Shown here: positions 51,745-62,700 of the stretch, in pieces | Position numbering within the stretch: the first letter of the stretch is position 1 | How the letters are laid out: each line of letters opens with the position of its first letter | Notes under the pieces: model-generated | The model's input: only the letters and a program-made list of their open reading frames with translations | Told to the model about the DNA's origin: nothing | Database searches by the model: none | Made by a program: the position numbers and the translations under genes | Origin: Nitrospira moscoviensis | GTDB taxonomy: Bacteria; Nitrospirota; Nitrospiria; Nitrospirales; Nitrospiraceae | Direction: 5' to 3' | NCBI RefSeq assembly: GCF_001273775.1 | Contig: NZ_CP011801.1 | Span: forward strand, 3,698,001-3,762,000 | Length of the DNA: 64,000 nucleotides

Positions 51745-52804
51745 GGCCATTGACCACCTGTACCACCGCGCCGTCCGCACCGCGGACTGCGTCGGTCAGG
51801 ACCCGCTCGCCCTCGTTGAGTCCGGAGAGAATCTCGATGCGTCCGTCGAGCCGGCGGCCGGTCTTGACCCATCGCAGGCGGGCGATGCGGTCGGACCCCA
51901 CGACAAAGACGCTGGTCAGCTCGCCTCGCTCCACCACGGCCGAGGAGGGCAGCACGATCGTCCGGCTGGTGCCTTTATCCAGCTGCAGCCGCCCGAACAT
52001 GCCCGTTTTCAAGCCGGGCGTGCGCGGCAAATCGACCTTGACGGTAAACGTATGGGTTTGCGGATCGCCGGCTGGCAGAATCTGGCTCACCACGCCGCTG
52101 AGGACCTGCCCGCCCAGGGCATCGATGGTCACCGGAATCTTATCGCCGCGGGAGACCGCCTTGAGATCGCCTTCCGCAACCGTCGCTTCCAGCCGCAGCC
52201 GGCTGGGATCTTCCATTTTCAGCAGGGGCTGGCCCGGCGAGGCCAGCTCGCCCTCTTCCACTTTTTTCTCGGTGATGACCCCGTCGAAGGGAGCTTTGAC
52301 GATGGTATAGCTCAGCTGAGCCAGCACGGCTTTGCGGGCGGCTTCCGCGACCTTGAAGCCTCGCGTGGCGTTCTCCATTTCCTGCTTCGACACGGCGTCC
52401 TGCTTATACAAGGTGCTCATGCGGTCGAGGTGCGCCCTGGCATTGTCGACCTCGGCGGCGGCGCGCGCGAGTTCCGCCTCGAGATCCCGGTTATCCAGCT
52501 CGATGAGCTTTTGTCCTTTGGCAACCTGGGCGCCCTCGCGGACCCACAGCTTGTCGATGGTCCCCTGAACGCGGCTGGACAGCACGGCTTGGTACACGGC
52601 GGCCACCTGCCCGGTCACTTCGACGCGGATCGGCACCTCCGAGGCCTTGATCTCCATGACCGCCGCTTGGATGCCGGTCTGCGGCGCGGCCGAGACAGGC
52701 GGGGTGGCCGGCTCCTCCTTCGACCCGCATCCCGCTGTGAGAAGGAGCACCGTCACCGCCACCAACCACGGTAAGCCTGTCCTGTTGGATCGTCGTTGCA
52801 CCAT
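51740..52804 (-). CDS. RND efflux periplasmic adaptor, lipoprotein
   Basis: 354 residues. Lipobox LTAGC near Cys26. Then the adaptor order: beta-barrel/lipoyl start VEVTGQVAAVYQAVLSSRVQ, GAQVAKGQKLIELDNRDLEA, a short coiled-coil hairpin, lipoyl second half VKAPFDGVITEKKVEEGELA, beta-barrel (LRLEATVAEGDL) and membrane-proximal domain. It delivers the substrate between the RND protein and an outer-membrane channel, which is not in the window. Confidence 0.93.
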   Translation of the reverse strand: MVQRRSNRTGLPWLVAVTVLLLTAGCGSKEEPATPPVSAAPQTGIQAAVMEIKASEVPIRVEVTGQVAAVYQAVLSSRVQGTIDKLWVREGAQVAKGQKLIELDNRDLEAELARAAAEVDNARAHLDRMSTLYKQDAVSKQEMENATRGFKVAEAARKAVLAQLSYTIVKAPFDGVITEKKVEEGELASPGQPLLKMEDPSRLRLEATVAEGDLKAVSRGDKIPVTIDALGGQVLSGVVSQILPAGDPQTHTFTVKVDLPRTPGLKTGMFGRLQLDKGTSRTIVLPSSAVVERGELTSVFVVGSDRIARLRWVKTGRRLDGRIEILSGLNEGERVLTDAVRGADGAVVQVVNGQ

Positions 52805-52884
52805 AGAAAAAGGCCGCCGCTGAGGTCCGGGTTGAAGCCGGCGGCGACAACCTTGGCCCACGCCTTGGCCTTTTGCAAGCGCCT

Positions 52885-53073
52885 CTATTCCTGTACTCCC
52901 AACTTCCGCAACAGCGCCATCATCGGACACCAGCCGGTGAAGGCCGATTGGATCAAGTTCACCGCGACGAACGCGGCGAAGTAGTTCCAATAGGGATGCA
53001 CCGCGGCGCCGAGGAACAGCGCCAGCAGCACGAATACGCCGGCAATCAACCGCAACAGTTCATTGAGTCTCAT
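52885..53073 (-). CDS. DUF2892 small membrane protein
   Basis: 62 residues, MRLNELLRLIAGVFVLLALF then YWNYFAAFVAVNLIQSAFTG and WCPMMALLRKLG: two membrane segments and the conserved Cys-Pro at the end. AAAGGAGAGG precedes the ATG. It follows the SQR gene at a short distance; DUF2892 genes beside SQR or rhodanese genes are common, which supports a sulfur link. Confidence 0.87.
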   Translation of the reverse strand: MRLNELLRLIAGVFVLLALFLGAAVHPYWNYFAAFVAVNLIQSAFTGWCPMMALLRKLGVQE

Positions 53074-53135
53074 GGGTCCTCTCCTTTCTTCGACCCATGT
53101 GAGACAAGGCCGAGGGAAAGGATTCTCCCGGCGAA

Positions 53136-54383
53136 TCACGCCTGTTTCTCAAGCTTATTGATCCCCATCGCGTTGAGAATCGCCTTCTCGAAGAACGGCT
53201 CGCTGACCCCCTTCTTCATCTTGAGCAGGAAATACTTTTCGAGGGCGATCTTGGCCAGATGCACCCACTTGCCCTTCTTGGCCCAGGTCACGTTGCGCGG
53301 CGCCATCTGGGGCAGGGCCACGAAGGCCATGCCGGTGTCGCCCATGTCGGCCAGACAGATCGCATTCCAGGTGGCCGTGTCCTTCTTCTCGTTGTTCTCG
53401 ATGTCGGCCTTGATATTGTGGACCGCCGCCGACACCATCGATTCGATCATATAGCCGGTCTTCGGCGCGCCGGTCGGAATCGGCGTCTGTTCCACCGGCG
53501 GAATCGCCACGCATACCCCCACCGCGTAGATGTTCGGGTACTTCGGATTGGCCTGATAGCTGTCGATGTTGACGAATCCTTTCGGGTTGCACAGCCCTTG
53601 CGTTCCGGCCACCGCGTCGACGCCGGCGAACGGCGGGATGATCATCGAATAGCGGAACGGCACTTCCTGCCCGTCTTCGAGCAGCATCTTGCCCGGCTGC
53701 ACTTCCTTGATCGAGACATTATGGATCGGCTTGATGGAATGTTCGGCGAACTCGTCCTCCATCAAGCGGCGCGACTTGCCGACTCCGGCCAATCCCATAT
53801 GGCCGATGTAGGGCTCGGGCGTCACGAAGTAGATGGGCACTTTCCTGCGGAGTTTCTTCTTGCGCAAATCGGCATCGAGGATGAACGCCATCTCGTAGGC
53901 CGGTCCGAAACAGGACGCACCTTGCGCGGCGCCGACGACGATCGGCCCCGGATCCTTGAGAAAGCTTTGATACGTGCCCCAGGCCTGCTCGGCATGATCC
54001 ACCGTACAGACCGACTGCGTATAGCCGCTCGGGCCCAATCCCGGCACGGCGCCGAAGTTCAGCTTGGGACCGGTGGCGATGATGAGATAGTCGTACGGCA
54101 CCTCGCCCTTGGCCGTGATGACGCGGTTCTGCTCCGGTTCGATGCGCGTCGCCGCCGCATGAACGAACTCGATCCCTTTTTTCTCCAGCACCGGACCCAA
54201 CGCAAAGCTGATGTCCTTCCGTTTCCGCCAGCCGACCGCCACCCAGGGATTCGACGGCACGAAGTGGAAGTAATCCACATTCGAGATGACCGTCACCTTG
54301 TGCTTCTTGTCCAACAGCGCCCGCGCTTCATACGCCGCCGGCAAGCCGCCGATCGACGCGCCGATGATCGCAATGCGTGCCAT
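53136..54383 (-). CDS. sqr: Sulfide:quinone oxidoreductase family flavoprotein
   Basis: 415 residues. FAD-binding ARIAIIGASIGGLPAAYEAR and the second dinucleotide site near LIIATGPKLNFG. Three Cys sit where SQR has its redox-active ones: Cys126 (SVCTVDHAEQ), Cys158 (GASCFGPAYE) and Cys343 (NAICLADMGDTG). The C-terminal region GVSEPFFEKAILNAMGI is amphipathic for membrane attachment. Sulfide is oxidised to polysulfide with quinone as acceptor. AAGGAGG precedes the ATG. Confidence 0.88.
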   Translation of the reverse strand: MARIAIIGASIGGLPAAYEARALLDKKHKVTVISNVDYFHFVPSNPWVAVGWRKRKDISFALGPVLEKKGIEFVHAAATRIEPEQNRVITAKGEVPYDYLIIATGPKLNFGAVPGLGPSGYTQSVCTVDHAEQAWGTYQSFLKDPGPIVVGAAQGASCFGPAYEMAFILDADLRKKKLRRKVPIYFVTPEPYIGHMGLAGVGKSRRLMEDEFAEHSIKPIHNVSIKEVQPGKMLLEDGQEVPFRYSMIIPPFAGVDAVAGTQGLCNPKGFVNIDSYQANPKYPNIYAVGVCVAIPPVEQTPIPTGAPKTGYMIESMVSAAVHNIKADIENNEKKDTATWNAICLADMGDTGMAFVALPQMAPRNVTWAKKGKWVHLAKIALEKYFLLKMKKGVSEPFFEKAILNAMGINKLEKQA

Positions 54384-54543
54384 ACCCCCTCCTTATGATC
54401 AGTCACTCTCGGCTCAGCTCTCCGCCATTGATAAGAGCGGACTCCTTCGCTCGGCTCATTTGAGCCTACGCGTGCACAGAGGATTCGCCTACTGCCAATA
54501 GTTCTCGTTTCAAGCCGGCGGCTGATCGCCGAAGGCTGACGCT

Positions 54544-55011
54544 CTATCGCCCCGCTCCGAATCGATACAGGTCGTGGCAAGTCGTGCACCGGACCGTCAT
54601 GCTCGACAGCCGCTGAAGGATCTGCTGCGGCGTCTCCTGCTGCACGACCGCATCGGCCAACGCGTCCATATCCTTGTGGATCGACATCCCCATTTGCTTG
54701 AACGGAAGCGGCAGCTTCGCCATGATGGCCGGGCTGGTATCCGCCGCCATCGCCATGCCGGCCGCTCTAGCCGCCTGTTCCATCGTCGTTCGATCCGGCT
54801 GCGGGTCACCGAGTCCTCTCACCACCCCGTCCACCGCCTTCAAGAGCTGGCGCATCTCCGCCAGGATCTGATCCCGCTCTGCCGGGGCAAGCAGGATTTC
54901 CGTCCGACCGTCGGTACCCCGCGTCGTCCATCCCGTCACGAAGAACCATCCGGCGGTCACCAGCGTGACGACCCATAGGGCGAGCGCTATGATGCACAAG
55001 CCGCGTTTCAT
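54544..55011 (-). CDS. Membrane-anchored cytochrome c'-like protein
   Basis: 155 residues: N-terminal hydrophobic anchor or signal (LCIIALALWVVTLVTAGWFF), a helical domain, and a single heme motif RCTTCHDLYRFGAGR at the very C-terminus as in cytochrome c'. ATG 55011 is preferred to TTG 55020 because GGAGG then has proper spacing. Cytochrome c' proteins bind NO or act in nitrosative stress; here it could also pass electrons from SQR. Confidence 0.82.
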   Translation of the reverse strand: MKRGLCIIALALWVVTLVTAGWFFVTGWTTRGTDGRTEILLAPAERDQILAEMRQLLKAVDGVVRGLGDPQPDRTTMEQAARAAGMAMAADTSPAIMAKLPLPFKQMGMSIHKDMDALADAVVQQETPQQILQRLSSMTVRCTTCHDLYRFGAGR

Positions 55012-55214
55012 CGTGTTCAATCCTCCTGCATTTTCCGGTCCTCGACAGTGAGTGCAAGGAGGAAACCGCCTGACCGGTTTTTGCGGCTCATACGATTCTT
55101 CTAGAAAGTTCAGGAGTTCGGCAAAGGGCCTCTGATTCGCCAGACGCCAGAGAGGGGAGCCTTGCGACAGCGCCTCAGGACGATCTGTTGCAGAAGGCCT
55201 CAGTGGTCATCGAA

Positions 55215-55700
55215 TTATGACCGGGCTAGAGCGGCGGCGGCCCAGAGGACGGCCAACGCGACAAGTAGGGAAAGGCGGGGCAGCCAGGCGGAGGTACGCA
55301 TGAGAGTTCGCTCCCATGGCGATCTCGCCGCGTCCGAGATGGCGCTGATGGTCCTCATCCTCGGTCCAAGAATCAGATCATGCACGACGGTCAGGATCAG
55401 CAGCACCACGACCAACCCGAGCTTGACGCGCAGCACGGTAGGCCATCGGTGGGGATCGAACAGCGACAAGCCCCGCTCGTGGAGCAGCAGCGGGCCTGTG
55501 CCCAGCAACAGCGCGATGGCTCCGTAAACGACGAGCCGGAACCGCAGCGCCGCGGTGCGAAACAGGGCCATGAACTCCGGCGCCGCTTTCCGCTGCCGCA
55601 CGAGCGGCGCCAGCACCGCCGAGAGAAACACCATGCCGCCGATCCAGGTGATCGCGGCGATCAGGTGAAGCCAGAGCAGCAGGAGGTGGAAAAAAGACAC
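55215..55700 (-). CDS. CopD-like membrane protein
   Basis: About 161 residues, four to five hydrophobic segments. The start FFHLLLLWLHLIAAITWIGG resembles the copper-resistance D family, where the His near the start of helix 1 is conserved, followed by FRTAALRFRLVVYGAIALLL and the later VVHDLILGPRM. A start at TTG 55721 is also possible. Copper uptake or handling next to a multicopper oxidase cluster is consistent but unproven. Confidence 0.78.
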   Translation of the reverse strand: MSFFHLLLLWLHLIAAITWIGGMVFLSAVLAPLVRQRKAAPEFMALFRTAALRFRLVVYGAIALLLGTGPLLLHERGLSLFDPHRWPTVLRVKLGLVVVLLILTVVHDLILGPRMRTISAISDAARSPWERTLMRTSAWLPRLSLLVALAVLWAAAALARS

Positions 55701-55732
55701 GAGACGGTCGGATCCGATCAACCAGAGGGAAG

Positions 55733-55759
55733 GGCGCGCCGAGCCAAACTCGGCGCGCC
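55733..55759. terminator. 11-bp perfect GC hairpin after an outer-membrane protein gene
   Basis: GGCGCGCCGAG and CTCGGCGCGCC around CCAAA, 9 bp past the stop of the barrel gene. No U-run; probable end or attenuator between this gene and copD-like. Confidence 0.6.
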
Positions 55760-55767
55760 AGTTTCAC

Positions 55768-56481
55768 TCAGAACGCAATGCCGACGTAGGGGCCGACCTG
55801 CATGTAGCTGTTCGTCGTGTTCGTCATGTTGGCCGTCACATGGTACCGCGCGTCCATGCCCAGCCTGATGGCTTTCCAGACGGCATACTCGAAGCCGGCG
55901 CCGAATTGCACGCCGACGTCCAGATACTGTGTCTGATTGGACGGCGGGCTGATGACATGGATGTCGAGCCCCACGGGAATCAGCCAAGGCCGGAAGGCGC
56001 TGCCTTCCATGAACTTCAACTTGGGAGCGATGTCGATGGTCACCATGGTCAATTGCTGCAAGGAAGGGTTCGTCGAGGTCACTTGAAGGCCTGCGGGAGG
56101 ACTCGTCCCAACCCCGATGTTGTTGGTGTTCGTGACGACCTTGGACGAGATGCGATTGAACTGCAATCCGATCTCGCCGACAACCCATGTCCCCTTCAGC
56201 AAGCCCCAAGCGTCTTTTGTCAGGCCTTGATCCAGCCAGGCGCCGACATACCATCCTCCCTGACTGTTGTTTAGGCCCTCGCCGAGCGGATTCCTCGCAT
56301 CGGTGAACAACGCGTTGGAACGATCACTGTCCAGGCGCATGAACCCGCCCTTGAACACCACCATGTTGCCGGTTTCTTCAGCCGAAGCCGGCCACACACC
56401 ACAGACACCGAGCGCCAGCACGATCGCAACGGCGGCACACTTGGCTCCAATGCTCCTGCCCCTCCTTGCCCGAACCTGCAT
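55768..56481 (-). CDS. Outer-membrane beta-barrel protein
   Basis: 237 residues: signal peptide (cleavage near ASAEE), about eight amphipathic strands (GGWYVGAWLDQG, VVGEIGLQFNRI, YLDVGVQFGAGFEYA, LGMDARYHVTAN) and terminal Phe. AAGGAGGGGGACATC precedes the ATG. OmpW/OmpA-barrel size. It lies in the multicopper-oxidase gene run and could form the outer-membrane part of that system; substrate unknown. Confidence 0.78.
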   Translation of the reverse strand: MQVRARRGRSIGAKCAAVAIVLALGVCGVWPASAEETGNMVVFKGGFMRLDSDRSNALFTDARNPLGEGLNNSQGGWYVGAWLDQGLTKDAWGLLKGTWVVGEIGLQFNRISSKVVTNTNNIGVGTSPPAGLQVTSTNPSLQQLTMVTIDIAPKLKFMEGSAFRPWLIPVGLDIHVISPPSNQTQYLDVGVQFGAGFEYAVWKAIRLGMDARYHVTANMTNTTNSYMQVGPYVGIAF

Positions 56482-56599
56482 GATGTCCCCCTCCTTGGGT
56501 GCTCGTCGCGGAGCACGGCCCTTCCTGCGAGCGTTGTGCTGATTTGCGCTCGCCGGCCCGAGACATCAGCATGGTGAATAAACGAATCATGGTGAACGG

Positions 56600-56720
56600 G
56601 TCATTGGTCAATAGTCATTGGTCCTTGCACATGAGATCATCGAGCAGTGACCGTCGACCATTGACGAATGGCTATCTGTCGGCCCTGATGACCATTGACA
56701 ATTGACTGTTGACTGATTTC
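56600..56720. repeat. Heptamer tandem repeats, GTCATTG type, opposite arms
   Basis: GTCATTG, GTCAATA, GTCATTG, GTCCTTG at 56600-56627, and the complementary type (ACCATTG, ACAATTG, ACTGTTG, ACTGATT) near 56691-56718. The second block encodes the end of the frameshifted SUMF1 protein (VNSQLSMVI). Confidence 0.75.
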
Positions 56721-57653
56721 GCGCAGCGGAAGCCCAGCCAGTTGATCTTCGTGTGGGGATCGGTCCCGTTCCGCATGACCACCCGCATGGTGGTGGTGCT
56801 GTCCATCCAACCGCCGCCGCGAAAGGCTTTCTGGGTGCCGGTCTCCGGCCCCTTTGGATTCCGGTCCGGCGCAGTCTTGTAATAATCCTGGTCGTACCAA
56901 TCGGCGACCCACTCGGCGACGTTGCCGATCGTCTGATACAGCCCGTAGGGGCTCACCGCGTTCTCGTACTTATCGACGGAAATCAGCGGCGGATAGAGCA
57001 GCAGCCGTTCGGGGCGATCGCGCACCGGCCCGGACAGACCCGTCCGCCCGAAGTTCGCCCGCGTCAGGCCGGCGGACTCACTGCCCCACGGAAAGAGCCG
57101 TCCATCTTCACCCCGCGCGGCCTTCTCCCACTCCGCCTCCGTCGGCAGCCGTTTGCCCGCCCACGTGCAGTAGGCGTCGGCGTCATACCAGGACACGTGC
57201 ATGATCGGATGGTGGGCCATCGTGTCCTGGAAGTTGCCGCCGTCATACCGCCAATCCAATTGGGGCTTACGACCGGTCGCATTGGGGCTTACGACCGGTC
57301 GCAAGGATGAACTTGAGATACTGGAGATTGGTCACTTCATATGTGTCGATCTCAAAGGCATCGACATAGATACGCCGCTGGGGCAACTCCGACCGGTAGG
57401 CGTTGCGGTCCGTTTTCTTGTCGCTGCCCATGAGGAACCCGCCGGCCGGCACCAACACCATCTCGTCTTTGGCTTTCCAGTTCGCCGCCCGTTCCTGAGC
57501 CAGCCTTTTACCGGCCTGGGTCCATTCGACGACGATGTCCTGCGTGTCCAGCCCCCAAGCCATGCGCGCCATGATGAGCAGCGCCACGATGACGAGCACC
57601 GCATTGATGACCCATTCCCATTTTCGGTACCTTCGTAGTTCCTCCTCTTTCAC
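56672..57653 (-). pseudogene. SUMF1/FGE-sulfatase-domain gene split by a 22-bp tandem duplication
   Basis: The 5' part (GTG 57653, GGAGG upstream) encodes a membrane anchor (VINAVLVIVALLIMARMAW) and the start of a SUMF1 domain ([40 protein letters not shown]). At 57259-57302 a 22-bp word occurs twice in tandem; the second copy shifts the frame and gives a stop after GRKPQCDRS. The rest of the domain ([38 protein letters not shown]) is intact in the next frame. With one copy the two halves join as [10 protein letters not shown]. Like its neighbour it lacks the upstream catalytic Cys of true FGE. Confidence 0.88.
57259..57302. repeat. 22-bp perfect tandem duplication inside a gene
   Basis: Two copies of a 22-bp word beginning ATTGGGGCTTACG, at 57259-57280 and 57281-57302, with no mismatch. 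Since 22 is not a multiple of three, gain or loss of one copy switches the reading frame. Confidence 0.95.
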
Positions 57654-57695
57654 AATGGTGGCCTCCTTCTTGAGACAGAAGTCATCGGTCAATGG

Positions 57696-58613
<918 letters not shown>

Positions 58614-58648
58614 TTTACATTTGGCATTTTTCACTGCATCAGCGCCGC

Positions 58649-59578
58649 TCACCGTTCCTGCTTGTGGATCATCGGCTCGATTTCTTTCTTCGCTTCCTCC
58701 GTCACGTTGTACCGAACGTAGTCGTGATCCAGCACTTCGTTGGCGTACAGCCGCCCCGTCGGAGCCGGAACGACCACTTTGGCCTCTACGGTGCTCTTCG
58801 GACCGACGGTGACGGTCTGCTCGACCGGCGTCCGGACGTAGGGATGCCAGACGACCAACTTATAGGTACCCGGCGGCACATCGGTGATGGTGAACCGGCC
58901 CTGCTCGTCCGTCTTCGCGAAATAGGGATTCATCACCGCGACGCCCCAGCTTTCCATGTAGGCATGGAAGCCGCACTGCATGACGAAGATGCGCCGCCCC
59001 TTGCTGAGGTTGACCAGCTGCTTCATCGGCGCGCCGGCCATGTGCCGGTGATACATTGCAGCATCGCTGCGATCCTTAAAGTTCCGCGGATGCTGGGGGT
59101 TCATCGGCAGCGGGACGTTGAACAAGACGCGGGCGCCCAAGTGAGACGTTTCGTAGGCTTGAATGTCGTGCATGACGGGATCCATGTTGACCACCGTCAC
59201 CGATTGATCGTCCCGCACCACGGTCGTAAACGGCAGGAACAGGCAGTCTTTCGCTTCGATCTGAGGCACACCGCCGTCCTCGAAGGGTTTTCCCTTTTCC
59301 ACTCCCTCCAGATAGACGACCACCTCGCGAAACTCGCCCGCCGGCCCCACGTTGAACGGCTGCAGAATGCGCCAGCCTTGCCCATCGGAAATGCGCCCGC
59401 AATAGAATGGATCGGGCAAGGTCGTCAGGTTGTAGCCCTTGGGTTTGGGAACCGCTCCCTCCAGCTTCACGGTGCCCGTGATGGTGCCTCCATCCGACAC
59501 CGCGATTTCTTCATAGGCATAGACTGGCGCACTGAGGCTTACGAGCATCACTCCGGCCGCTGCAATCTGTTTGACCAT
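58649..59578 (-). CDS. Exported cupredoxin-like / carboxypeptidase-regulatory-domain protein
   Basis: 309 residues with signal peptide (cleavage near PVYA). The centre has the elements of a cupredoxin-like copper site: His in NMDPVMHDIQAYE, then Cys-His-Met in VMQCGFHAYMESW. A carboxypeptidase-regulatory-like domain follows (GRFTITDVPPGTYKLVVWHP). GGAGG precedes the ATG. It is the gene immediately after the multicopper oxidase on the same strand and is a good candidate for its electron or copper partner. Confidence 0.78.
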   Translation of the reverse strand: MVKQIAAAGVMLVSLSAPVYAYEEIAVSDGGTITGTVKLEGAVPKPKGYNLTTLPDPFYCGRISDGQGWRILQPFNVGPAGEFREVVVYLEGVEKGKPFEDGGVPQIEAKDCLFLPFTTVVRDDQSVTVVNMDPVMHDIQAYETSHLGARVLFNVPLPMNPQHPRNFKDRSDAAMYHRHMAGAPMKQLVNLSKGRRIFVMQCGFHAYMESWGVAVMNPYFAKTDEQGRFTITDVPPGTYKLVVWHPYVRTPVEQTVTVGPKSTVEAKVVVPAPTGRLYANEVLDHDYVRYNVTEEAKKEIEPMIHKQER

Positions 59579-59601
59579 CGTCCTTCCTCCGGCCTCTTAA
59601 A

Positions 59602-59668
59602 AGGTTAAGGTTTAGGTCGAGACCGCGACTCTGGATCTTGCTCTCAGCCTCGACCTCCGCCTCAACCT
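59602..59668. repeat. Hexamer-period inverted repeat
   Basis: AGGTTA, AGGTTT, AGGTCG on one side and CTCGAC, CTCCGC, CTCAAC on the other; the arms are complementary with few mismatches. Six-base relative of the heptamer family, in the gap between the multicopper oxidase and the next gene. Confidence 0.65.
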
Positions 59669-59680
59669 ACCAGAAACGCG

Positions 59681-59715
59681 ATGGGGGAGCTACGTGTTGC
59701 CGGCAGCTCCCCCAT
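59681..59715 (-). terminator. 11-bp perfect hairpin after the multicopper oxidase
   Basis: ATGGGGGAGCT and AGCTCCCCCAT form an 11-bp stem with a 13-base loop, 26 bp past the stop codon. On the minus strand it is followed by CGCGTTTCT, a weak U-run. Confidence 0.6.
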
Positions 59716-59741
59716 CGGTTACGACGCCATGTCCGACCCGC

Positions 59742-62700
59742 TTACTTCATGGCGGTTGGAATGGCCTGAACGGCGGGCTCCGTCTCCGCCCGCTTGGCGC
59801 CGACACCCGGCGCGCCCAGCGGTTGGATCCGCGTGTCGCCGGCCGGCAACACCCGGAGGTAGCCCCACTGTCCCGACTGCGTGTAGGGCAGCCGTTGGTT
59901 CGACCACACGAAGTCGCCCACCTGGCGGTACGGTCCGCCCGCACCGCCGCGGAGGAAGACATCCAGGGTCTCGGACCCGGCGTACTCCACGACGCTGATC
60001 ATGTCGGCACCCGGCATGTAGGGCTCGATCGGCCATTCATGGCCCTCGATCCCGAACATCCCGTTTTGCTCGCTGTTGGCGCCGATCACGTGGATCCGCA
60101 CCGCGTCACCGGCATGGGCCTCGATCAGAGGCGTGACCGGATCTTCGGGCTTGTCCACCGCGCACGGCTGGAAGATCTTGCCCAGCGAGCAGCCTTGCTC
60201 TTCACGGAACTTGTACGGTTCGGCGCGGTAGTTCACCGACGTCAAACCGGCCACGTTCTGCACGTAGGGCATGAAGGCGGTCCCGATGATGTTGTCCTCA
60301 TCTTGGAAGAAGAGGGCCACGTCACGATAGTTCCGCTTGCCCACGTTCTCCGGCAGGCTCGCGTCCACGATGACGTCCGCCCGCCAGGAGTTCTTCTGCG
60401 AAATGTCGGCGCCCGTCACCGGATCGCGATACTGCGACCCGCGGGGCCCGACGATGACGGCCCCGTACAATCCGTTGCGCGGATTGACGACGATGTTGCC
60501 GCCGTCCCACACCAACGACGTCGTCTCCTTGTTGGAGGGATGCGCGTAGTAGGTGTAGCCGCGGCTCTCGCCCGGGCCGATGGTCTGATCGCCGCCGTTG
60601 TTGCCGACGTTCAGGCCCTGGCTGTCCTTCGGATCGAAAGCCAAGCCCGGCGCGAAGAACGAGGCGCGGCTGGCTTTCATCTTGTTCTTGAGGTTCACTT
60701 TCACACAATCACCCACGTTGACGCGCAGCGTGAGCGGATTCGGCATCACGTTGCCCGCCACCGTGGTGGCTTCCTCTTCCAGCGCGAAGATCTTGCCTTC
60801 CGGCACGGTCATTTCGATCTTCCGCTCGAAGTCCACTTCGATCGCATCCGGCGCCTTCGGATTGAGCTTCATCGGGCGGTCCAACGCCACGACGTTGAAG
60901 CTCTTCACCGGCGCGTCGGCCGGACACACGCCGCTCGGCGTGGCCGGGATGCCCAGCGGATTGGTGCCTTTGGGCAGCGGCATCAGATCCGGCACTTGCT
61001 TGTCGAGCACGCGCACGATGCCCCATCCGCCTTCGGCGAAGTGCGAGCTCCGTCCGTTGAAGTGGATGTAGTCGCCCGGCATGCCCTGGAAGCCGCCCGC
61101 CTTGGTGACGAGGTCATACCGCTCGGCGATCCCGACGTGGATCGAGTACTTCCGATTGGCGTCCGCCGCATACCGCTCCGTGAGGAAGGTGTGGCCGGCG
61201 ATCGTCCAGACGTGCGACTCGTTCATCAGCTGGTGCAACAGGCGGAACACCATGGTGTCGCCCGTGTACGCCCGCAAGAGAGGCGTGTCGGGGTCTCCAT
61301 GGATCGCGCTGCTGAACAGCTTGGACGTATCCGGATTGTTCGAGAGGCGCTGCGCAAACGGTTCCGCGCGGAAGTTGAAGCCGCTGCCGGTCGTGTGCGT
61401 GCCGCCGTTGATGTACTTGTTCGGCGCGTTCAAGATCTTCTCGGGCATCTGGAACGACACCGTCTTACCCGCTTCCAACGCCACTTCGATCGGCTGTCCC
61501 GGAGGATTGCCGGCTTCGATGACGTTGACCGTGTGCGGCACCGTGTCGTGGATGGAGACCATCAACTCACGGAAGCTGCCGCTCACGCCGGCGCCGATCG
61601 GCTCATTCGAGTGAATGTCCGCGATCGGACCGCTGTACACCAGCTTGCCGTTCTTCGGGTCGTGATAGGTGGACCCGAACGGCTCCACGATCGTCACCCC
61701 GAACCCGCCGTGCGGCCAGGTCGTCGCGCCGAACGCGTGGTCATGCCAGAACACGGTCCCCATATCGACGTCCACCCACCACCGATAGCGGACGAACTCC
61801 GGCGACACCAGGTCGTTCGCCGGATGGTTGTGCTTCAGCGGCTTGAAGAACATCACCTCGTCGCCCTTGATCTCCTTGATGCGGGCGACTTCGGAGCAGC
61901 TCTTGTCCCGCGGCAGCGACGCCGCCGGGTCGTGGCCCTTCTCCAGGCAATCCATGCCGACCATGACTTCGCTGTTCACGTGGAACTTGGTCGCGCCGGG
62001 CGCCATTTGGATCTTGATGCTGCTGGCGCCAGCTTTCGCGCCGCCGACGATCTTGGCGACCATCGGAGCGGGCAACCCGTGCTTGTTCGGCTTGCCCCAC
62101 ATGGTGAAGGGGCGCACCGACATTTCGTACTCGAACCCGGAGATCACACCGTCCGAATTCCCCGTGTCGAATTGGAAGAAATGGGGATGGATGTTGATCT
62201 TGGACGACTGGAAGTTGGTGTAGTCGTCGTCGTCCCACTCGCTGGTGAGGACCAAGTCCACGCAGTCATACACGTTGGCGCGGATGACCGCCGGAAGCTT
62301 GAGGTCGTCGTTGGCTCTGGTCAGGCGCTCCTCTTCGTGGAGCACGTAGATCAGGCCGTCCTTGTCCACGATGGCCGGTTCCTTGCCCTGCTTCTTGGCG
62401 AGGGTGATCGGCATGCGGACGAAGTGCAGGTTGTAGAACTTCTGATTGGCGTTCTCAGGACACAGGCTCCAGCGGCCCTGCTCGCCCGGCTTGGCCGGTT
62501 CGGAGGTCCGTTCGCCGTTCGCATCCTGGTGGATCGGCTCCAGCCAGGGCGCGCCGCTGTGGTTCGCCGAGAACGGATTGCGCTTGCCGAAGTGCGGCTT
62601 CAGCAACGGCCACGCCATCTTGCCCGTCGTCGGGTCGAAGAGAATGGCCGGTCTGGTGCCGTCGTCCCACTTGGCCGCGGCCGGATACTTGGGATTCTGG

